Of a stretch of 18,665 bases of DNA, positions 14,613 through 18,665 are shown one piece after another. The notes beneath the pieces are model-generated. The model was not told the DNA's origin and did not search any database. It saw only the letters and a list, made by a program, of their open reading frames with translations. The stretch comes from an uncultured Candidatus Saccharibacteria bacterium (GTDB lineage Bacteria > Patescibacteriota > Saccharimonadia > Saccharimonadales > Saccharimonadaceae): NCBI GenBank assembly GCA_937989565.1, contig CALKRM010000018.1, forward strand, positions 1 to 18,665, given 5' to 3'. Every line of letters begins with the position of its first letter. The first letter of the stretch is position 1. The position numbers and the translations under genes were made by a program.

Positions 14613-14642
14613 ATTATAGCATAAAAAATCCGCCCCGTTCAA
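14613..14642 (-). promoter_or_regulatory. Promoter overlapping the rpsJ terminator
   Basis: TATAAT (14613-14618) with TGC directly upstream is a perfect extended -10. The hexamer TTGAAC 18 bases further upstream (14637-14642) is the -35 box and coincides exactly with the 6-base loop of the rpsJ terminator. The spacer includes the 3' arm and U-run of that terminator. It drives the 110-aa gene and probably the downstream 101-aa and 1341-aa genes. Confidence 0.82.
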
Positions 14643-14650
14643 GAGGCGGA
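14623..14650 (-). terminator. Rho-independent terminator after rpsJ
   Basis: The minus-strand RNA forms an 8-bp GC-rich stem (arms 14643-14650 and 14629-14636, one G-U pair) with loop UUGAAC (14637-14642), followed by six U residues (14623-14628). It lies about 20 bases past the rpsJ stop and makes rpsJ a single-gene transcript. Confidence 0.9.
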
Positions 14651-14669
14651 AATTTTATATATCGTTAAA

Positions 14670-14987
14670 TTACATACGAATTTCAGCATCAACGCCAGCT
14701 GGCAAATTCAAGTTCTGCAAGCTATCAATCGTCTTTGGTGTAGCGTTTGTAATATCAATCAGACGCTTGTGGACGCGGCGCTCGTAAGACTCACCACCAG
14801 TTTTGTAAACGTGCGGACTCTTTACGACGGTGTAAGTACTGCGTCGAGTTGGCAAAGGCACTGGGCCAGCCACGTTAGCACCTGTGCGAATTGCGGTGTC
14901 GATAATTTGTTTTGCTGATTGGTCGATGACTTTATGATCATAAGCCTTCAGACGAATACGGATTTTAATTCCTGTATCTTGAGCCAT
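14670..14987 (-). CDS. rpsJ: 30S ribosomal protein uS10
   Basis: This 105-aa protein is uS10 of the 30S head, which in other bacteria also acts as the NusE antitermination factor. Diagnostic stretches are IKIRIRLKAYDHKVIDQSA, GANVAGPVPLPTRRSTYTVV, then KSPHVYKTGGESYERRVHKR and LIDITNATPKTIDSLQNLNL. The length is standard. AGGAGGAG precedes the ATG at a good distance. Elsewhere rpsJ leads the S10 operon. Here it has its own promoter (15078-15106) and terminator, and rplC comes only after 5.3 kb of other genes. Confidence 0.98.
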   Translation of the reverse strand: MAQDTGIKIRIRLKAYDHKVIDQSAKQIIDTAIRTGANVAGPVPLPTRRSTYTVVKSPHVYKTGGESYERRVHKRLIDITNATPKTIDSLQNLNLPAGVDAEIRM

Positions 14988-15071
14988 AGCTCCTCCTCTT
15001 GTGTGCGATCTCGTAACCTCTAATTGCCATATTTATAGTCAATCGAGTTCTCGAGATAAATTATTATTAAC
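14988..15071 (-). promoter_or_regulatory. Leader of rpsJ with a small inverted repeat
   Basis: The roughly 85-base leader between the predicted start of transcription and rpsJ contains the inverted repeat TCGAG-TT-CTCGA (15043-15054) and a strong AGGAGGAG ribosome-binding site. Its two-base spacer makes it more plausible as a DNA site than as an RNA hairpin. No known S10-operon leader fold is recognisable. Confidence 0.35.
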
Positions 15072-15077
15072 TATGCG

Positions 15078-15106
15078 ATTATATCAGCAATTTTTGGCTT
15101 TATCAA
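15078..15106 (-). promoter_or_regulatory. rpsJ promoter overlapping the 3' end of ldh
   Basis: TTGATA (-35, 15101-15106) lies within the last codons of ldh. After a 17-base spacer, a perfect TATAAT (15078-15083) begins directly after the ldh TGA stop. No terminator separates ldh from rpsJ, so rpsJ can also be read from the ldh promoter. Confidence 0.8.
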
Positions 15107-16025
15107 GATGGGAAATCATTTCCGCAATAATTCCAGCGGATTTATTCAGCGATTCTTTTTCTCGCTCGGTAAGTGGATAGCCCGCCAAAATCTTCACGCC
15201 GTCGCTGCTGATTGTTGATGGCAATCCAAGCACAACATTATTCAGTCCATATTCGCCTTCAGCCAAAGAGCAGACGGGATAAACTGTGTGCGTCGATTTT
15301 CGGAGCGCCGAAACAATCTTAGACACGACAAACCCAATCGCAAAATACGTCGATTTCTTTGTTTCAATCACCCGATACGCTCGCTCGCGGACTTTCTGCT
15401 CGATTCCGTCAATCATCTCCTCTGTAAACCCAGGATATTCCTTAATCGGCACTTCACCAATTTGCGCCGTTTCAATTGTAGAAAACGATGAGTCACCATG
15501 CTCGCCCAGAATATAAGCATCAACCGCTTTGCTGTCGACATTGAACGCGTCCGCCAAATACGACTTCATTCGCGAAGTATCAAGCGTCGTACCCGTCCCG
15601 AACACGCGATTTTTCGACAAACCAGATTCCTTAAGCGCCACGTAAGTCAAAACATCAACCGGATTACTGACAATCACCAAATACGGCTTCGCGCCATTCG
15701 CCATAATATTTTTTACAATATCACGCATAATTTTTGCATTAACGTCAATCAATTCCAACCGAGTCTGTCCAGGAAGTTGCGGCGCACCCGCAGTAATCAC
15801 AACAATGTCATCGTCATTGATGTCAGAATAATTTCCCGTATGAACCACGACATTTCTGTCAATTCCCATCGCGTCATTAATGTCAGCCGCTTGACCCCAA
15901 GCCAAATCCTCATTACGGTCAATCAACACAATTTCCTCAATAACACTACGCAACGCGCACGCATAAGCCGCCGTCGCACCGACCATTCCGCCCCCACCAA
16001 CAATTAGCAATTTCTGTTTATTCAC
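15084..16025 (-). CDS. ldh: L-lactate dehydrogenase
   Basis: This cytoplasmic NAD-dependent enzyme interconverts pyruvate and L-lactate, regenerating NAD for glycolysis in a fermenter. Counting from an in-frame TTG at 16028 (314 aa), the Rossmann motif is GGGGMVG (11-17). The acidic D37 selects NAD, and the specificity residue is Gln (Q84 in AGAPQLPGQTR), which favours lactate over malate. R90, N122, R153 and the catalytic H177 (GEHGDS, paired with D125 of SNPVDV) are present. I prefer the GTG at 16025 (313 aa), which has AAAGGAG 7 bases upstream; the TTG is only 4 bases away. It has its own promoter, and its last codons hold the rpsJ -35 box. It ends in TGA. Its position between tuf and rpsJ is not a common arrangement. 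Confidence 0.95.
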   Translation of the reverse strand: MNKQKLLIVGGGGMVGATAAYACALRSVIEEIVLIDRNEDLAWGQAADINDAMGIDRNVVVHTGNYSDINDDDIVVITAGAPQLPGQTRLELIDVNAKIMRDIVKNIMANGAKPYLVIVSNPVDVLTYVALKESGLSKNRVFGTGTTLDTSRMKSYLADAFNVDSKAVDAYILGEHGDSSFSTIETAQIGEVPIKEYPGFTEEMIDGIEQKVRERAYRVIETKKSTYFAIGFVVSKIVSALRKSTHTVYPVCSLAEGEYGLNNVVLGLPSTISSDGVKILAGYPLTEREKESLNKSAGIIAEMISHLDKAKNC

Positions 16026-16062
16026 CAAAATCTCCTTTTTCTGTTTTATATTAGATGTCTTT

Positions 16063-16092
16063 ATTCTGCCATAAACATTACCGCTTTGTCAA
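16063..16092 (-). promoter_or_regulatory. ldh promoter
   Basis: A consensus TTGACA (-35, 16087-16092) is followed after 18 bases by CAGAAT (-10, 16063-16068), preceded by TGG. The -10 is imperfect but the -35 is ideal. The start of transcription is expected near 16056, giving a leader of about 30 bases. It lies just after the tuf terminator. Confidence 0.65.
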
Positions 16093-16114
16093 TTAACTCC
16101 TTCTTATAGCAATC

Positions 16115-16143
16115 AAAAAATCCCCCGAAAGTTCGGGGGATTT
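16115..16143 (-). terminator. Rho-independent terminator after tuf
   Basis: An inverted repeat with arms 16133-16140 and 16121-16128 (extendable with A-T pairs) around a 4-base loop has five consecutive G-C pairs. It is followed on the minus strand by six U residues (16115-16120). It is 22 bases past the tuf stop and separates tuf from ldh. Confidence 0.93.
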
Positions 16144-16165
16144 AATTAGGCTTGTGTTATCGAGA

Positions 16166-17350
16166 TTATTTGTTAATCTTTGTAACAACACCAGCACCAA
16201 CTGTACGGCCACCTTCGCGGATAGCAAAGTTCAAACCTTGCTCCATAGCGATTGGTGCAAGCAACTTAACCTTGAAGGTTACAGTGTCGCCTGGCATAAC
16301 CATTTCTTTGTCAGCTGGCAATTCAACTTCACCAGTAACGTCAGTTGTGCGGAAGTAGAACTGTGGCTTGTAGCCCTTAGAGAATGGAGTGTGGCGACCG
16401 CCTTCTTCCTTCTTCAAGATGTAAACTTCAGCTTCAAACTCGGTGTGTGGAGTAATTGTGCCTGGCTTTGCCAAAACTTGACCACGCTCAATGTCGCTGC
16501 GCTCAATACCACGTAGCAAGACACCTGCGTTGTCACCTGCTTGACCTTGGTCAAGAGATTTCTTGAAGGCCTCAATACCAGTTACAACTGATTTCTGAGT
16601 TGGCTTCAAACCAACGATTTCAACTTCGTCGTTCAATTTAACAACACCCTGCTCGATACGACCAGTTGCTACTGTACCACGACCCTTAATTGAGAAGACG
16701 TCCTCAATTGGCATAATGAATGGTTTGTCCATGTCACGTGCTGGCTCTGGAATGTAGCTGTCCATTGCGTCAACCAATTCCATAATAGCGTCTTCGTATT
16801 TCTCGTCACCTTCAAGAGCCTTAAGAGCAGAACCCTTGATGATTGGAGCGTCTTTGTCGAAGCCGTTCTTTTCAAGAAGTTCGCGAACTTCTTCTTCGAT
16901 CAGCTCAACCATTTCTTCGTCAGCCATGTCCATCTTGTTCAAGAAGACAACGATCTTTGGCACACCAACCTGTTTTGCAAGCAAAACGTGCTCACGAGTC
17001 TGAGGCATTGGGCCGTCAGTTGCAGCGATAACCAATACCGCACCGTCAACCTGAGCAGCACCGGTGATCATGTTCTTGACGTAGTCAGCGTGTCCTGGCA
17101 TGTCAACGTGTGCATAGTGACGATTCTTTGATTCATACTCTTGGTGTGAAGACGCGATAGTAATACCACGTTGCTTCTCTTCTGGTGCGTTGTCGATCTG
17201 GTCGTACGCAACAGGTTTGTTAACTGCGCTTGGTAGGCGCTTTGCCAACACTGCAGTAATCGCAGCAGTCAGCGTAGTCTTACCGTGGTCAACGTGGCCC
17301 ATTGTACCAACGTTAACGTGCGGTTTGCTTCGGTCAAATGCATCTGCCAT
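16166..17350 (-). CDS. tuf: Elongation factor Tu
   Basis: This 394-aa GTPase delivers aminoacyl-tRNA to the ribosomal A site. G1 is GHVDHGKT (18-25), the G2 region is RGITIASSH (61-69), G3 is DMPGH (83-87), G4 is NKMD (139-142) and G5 is SAL (175-177). Domains 2 and 3 follow, with GRGTVATGRIEQG and the C-terminal REGGRTVGAGVVTKI. The length equals that of E. coli EF-Tu (394 aa). The G3 motif has Met where nearly all bacterial EF-Tu have Cys (DCPGH), and Q replaces the usual V after the effector histidine (SHQE instead of SHVE). A strong AAGGAG lies 11 bases before the ATG, a slightly long spacing. The gene has its own promoter and terminator. Confidence 0.98.
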   Translation of the reverse strand: MADAFDRSKPHVNVGTMGHVDHGKTTLTAAITAVLAKRLPSAVNKPVAYDQIDNAPEEKQRGITIASSHQEYESKNRHYAHVDMPGHADYVKNMITGAAQVDGAVLVIAATDGPMPQTREHVLLAKQVGVPKIVVFLNKMDMADEEMVELIEEEVRELLEKNGFDKDAPIIKGSALKALEGDEKYEDAIMELVDAMDSYIPEPARDMDKPFIMPIEDVFSIKGRGTVATGRIEQGVVKLNDEVEIVGLKPTQKSVVTGIEAFKKSLDQGQAGDNAGVLLRGIERSDIERGQVLAKPGTITPHTEFEAEVYILKKEEGGRHTPFSKGYKPQFYFRTTDVTGEVELPADKEMVMPGDTVTFKVKLLAPIAMEQGLNFAIREGGRTVGAGVVTKINK

Positions 17351-17403
17351 TTGTAGAAGTTCTCCTTAATTTAATTATTATTTTTCACGCGGGTACAGTC
17401 CAT

Positions 17404-17427
17404 AAAAAAGACCTCACGGCGTATGAG
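17404..17427 (-). other. Small hairpin plus U-run at the 5' end of the tuf mRNA
   Basis: Downstream of the tuf -10, the minus-strand sequence CTCAT-ACGCC-GTGAG (17413-17427) can form a 5-bp stem (one G-U pair), followed two bases later by six U residues (17404-17409). It begins at or within about two bases of the predicted start of the tuf message. It may be a 5'-protecting hairpin, or a weak terminator for transcripts arriving from tgt. The stem is short, so this is tentative. Confidence 0.35.
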
Positions 17428-17431
17428 TTTA

Positions 17432-17460
17432 ATTATAACGATTTTCCAATCAGTTGTAAA
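17432..17460 (-). promoter_or_regulatory. tuf promoter
   Basis: TTTACA (-35, 17455-17460) and a perfect TATAAT (-10, 17432-17437) are separated by 17 bases, immediately after the tgt stop codon. The predicted leader is about 75 bases. Confidence 0.82.
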
Positions 17461-17464
17461 TAGC

Positions 17465-18665
17465 CTATTTCTTACTATAATACTTCGCCAGGAACGAATC
17501 GCGGAACTCGTAAAAAGTCCCATCCTCCAAGCTGGCACGAATATCATCAACCAACTTAACAATAAATCGCTCGTTGTGGATTGACAACAACGTTCCAGCC
17601 AACGACTCGCGGGCGTGCAAAAGATGACAGAGATAAGCCGCCGTGTAGTTCTTGCAAGTATAGCAATCGCAATCGTCCATAATTGGCGCAAACATCTCAC
17701 GGTATTTTCGACCACGCACATTGACCCGACCAAACGGCGTATACGCGGCACCATTCCTGGCTACACGCGTTGGACTCACACAGTCAAAGGTGTCAACTCC
17801 CTGCTCAATCGCCGCAAAAATATCATCAGGCTCGGAAATTCCCAGTAAATGACGCGGTTTATTTTCAGGCAGAATTTGATTAACCCACTGAATCGTCTGC
17901 GCCATAGTTTCCTTTTCCAACGCGCCACCGATTCCATAGCCATCAAAATCCATCGCGCCCAAAAACTCGGCAGTTTGCTTTCGTAGATCCTCGTAATTCG
18001 CTCCTTGCAAAACGCCAAACAAAGCTTGATACGGCTTATCTGGACGAGCCGCCCTTAGGCGCTTGACTTCCGCCAAACTTCGCTCCGCCCAAGCATGCGT
18101 CCTGGCCAGCGCCTCAACTTGATATTCGTACGGATCAATTAAGGAGGTCAATTCATCAAACGCAAAAGTAATATCAGCGCCAATTCCAGCCTGAATTTGC
18201 ATGGACAATTCTGGCGTGAATTTATGATAAGAGCCGTCCAGATGCGACTTGAACATCACGCCGTTTTCATCCACCCAAGCATGACGCGACGATTTTTTAG
18301 CAATCGCAATTTCTTCATCAACATCAGTGCTCATAGCCAAAACCTTCTTAAAACCCGATCCCAGACTTAGCACCTGAAAACCGCCGCTATCCGTAAAAGT
18401 CGGACCATCCCAGTGCATAAATTTGCCAAGATATCCAGCCTTTTCAATCAATTCATGCCCCGGCTGCAAGTATAAATGATAAGCGTTCGCCAGTACCGCC
18501 TGCGCGCCAACATCCTTCACCATCTCAGGAATCATCGCCTTAACATTAGCCTTGGTTCCAACCACAATAAACGCCGGCGTTTTAATATCACCGTGTGGCG
18601 TGTGAATAATTCCCGTTCGCGCCAACGTGTCGTTAAATCGTGAAGTTATTTCAAAAGAAAAAGGT
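17465..18665 (-). CDS. tgt: tRNA-guanine transglycosylase, 5' end outside the window
   Basis: This enzyme exchanges guanine 34 of GUN-anticodon tRNAs for a queuosine precursor. The frame stays open from an in-frame TTG at 18625 up to the window edge, and the extra residues (FSFEITSRFNDT) match the family's N-terminus. The gene is therefore partial and the TTG is not the start. Counting from that TTG, the substrate Asp is D79 in DSGGFQ (nt 18374-18391) and the catalytic nucleophile is D281 in FDCVSPTR. The zinc site is C319, C321, C324 and H350 (CDCYTC and SIHN). The two aspartates are 202 residues apart, against 178 in the Zymomonas enzyme (D102 and D280), because of an insertion of about 24 residues after GGFQVLSL. 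The usual DEC after the base-binding Asp is DEL (157-159). Confidence 0.95.
   Translation of the reverse strand, partial: PFSFEITSRFNDTLARTGIIHTPHGDIKTPAFIVVGTKANVKAMIPEMVKDVGAQAVLANAYHLYLQPGHELIEKAGYLGKFMHWDGPTFTDSGGFQVLSLGSGFKKVLAMSTDVDEEIAIAKKSSRHAWVDENGVMFKSHLDGSYHKFTPELSMQIQAGIGADITFAFDELTSLIDPYEYQVEALARTHAWAERSLAEVKRLRAARPDKPYQALFGVLQGANYEDLRKQTAEFLGAMDFDGYGIGGALEKETMAQTIQWVNQILPENKPRHLLGISEPDDIFAAIEQGVDTFDCVSPTRVARNGAAYTPFGRVNVRGRKYREMFAPIMDDCDCYTCKNYTAAYLCHLLHARESLAGTLLSIHNERFIVKLVDDIRASLEDGTFYEFRDSFLAKYYSKK

Noticed and set aside
15498..16007. 169-codon plus-strand open frame antisense to ldh
   Set aside because: It lies wholly inside a well-supported ldh, is rich in Arg/Asn/Ile from complementing ldh codons, and has no recognisable domain or ribosome-binding site.
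17371..17754. 127-codon minus-strand frame overlapping the end of tgt and the tuf promoter
   Set aside because: It overlaps conserved tgt codons for the zinc site in another frame and runs through the tuf promoter and leader; no protein family is visible.
18625..18627. TTG as the start codon of tgt
   Set aside because: The frame remains open to the window edge and the upstream residues match the conserved N-terminus of the family, so the true start is outside the window.
1..18665. Genetic code 25 (TGA as glycine, Gracilibacteria/Absconditabacteria)
   Set aside because: rpsQ and ldh end in TGA exactly where the families end, and no conserved gene has an internal TGA.
1..18665. CRISPR array, tRNA genes, insertion sequences or long direct repeats
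   Set aside because: Reading both strands, I found no regularly spaced repeats, no cloverleaf-like segment and no transposase or integrase. The largest non-coding gap is under 200 bases.

Overview
This window looks like a chromosome segment of a Patescibacteria (CPR) bacterium, most likely Candidatus Saccharibacteria (TM7). The evidence is a compact S10-spc ribosomal protein cluster with no rpmD (uL30) between rpsE and rplO, which is a known CPR trait; a lactate dehydrogenase gene beside tuf; and small lineage-type membrane proteins between ribosomal genes. TGA acts as a stop (rpsQ and ldh end in it), which argues against the code-25 lineages (Gracilibacteria, Absconditabacteria). The phylum is inferred from gene content and was not tested with a tree.

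Every supported gene is on the minus strand, so the transcription order runs from high to low coordinates. It starts with tgt (17465 to the window edge, 5' end cut off), tuf (EF-Tu), ldh and rpsJ (uS10). Next is an unusual 5.6-kb interval: a 110-aa membrane protein, a 101-aa helical protein, a 1341-aa protein and a 97-aa acidic protein. The main ribosomal run follows: rplC, rplD, rplW, rplB, rpsS, rplV, rpsC, rplP, rpmC, rpsQ, rplN, rplX, rplE, rpsN and rpsH. A terminator and a separately promoted membrane protein gene then interrupt the spc part, which resumes with rplF, rplR, rpsE and rplO at the left edge.

Visible signals divide the canonical operon into several transcription units. Promoters can be read upstream of tuf, ldh, rpsJ, the 110-aa gene, rplC, the 2053-2583 membrane gene and rplF. 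Rho-independent terminators follow tuf, rpsJ and rpsH. Four of the promoters share an extended -10 of the form TGCTAnAAT or a close variant. At the rpsJ terminator, the -35 box of the next promoter lies in the terminator loop. Two membrane protein genes appear to be leaderless or nearly so.

The most interesting object is the 1341-aa protein. Its last third carries what I read as a GT-A fold, family-2-like glycosyltransferase domain: an IPVAAASESENIYNTL start, a DAD metal site and a GANFGARAS...SDDIEIGARI acceptor/catalytic segment. This is fused to a long helical N-terminus, two or three weakly hydrophobic stretches and a beta-rich, Asp/Gly-rich middle. Two small helical proteins of about 100 aa flank it on the same strand. 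I do not know its function. The three-gene set, lodged between rpsJ and rplC, is the best candidate here for an undescribed system.
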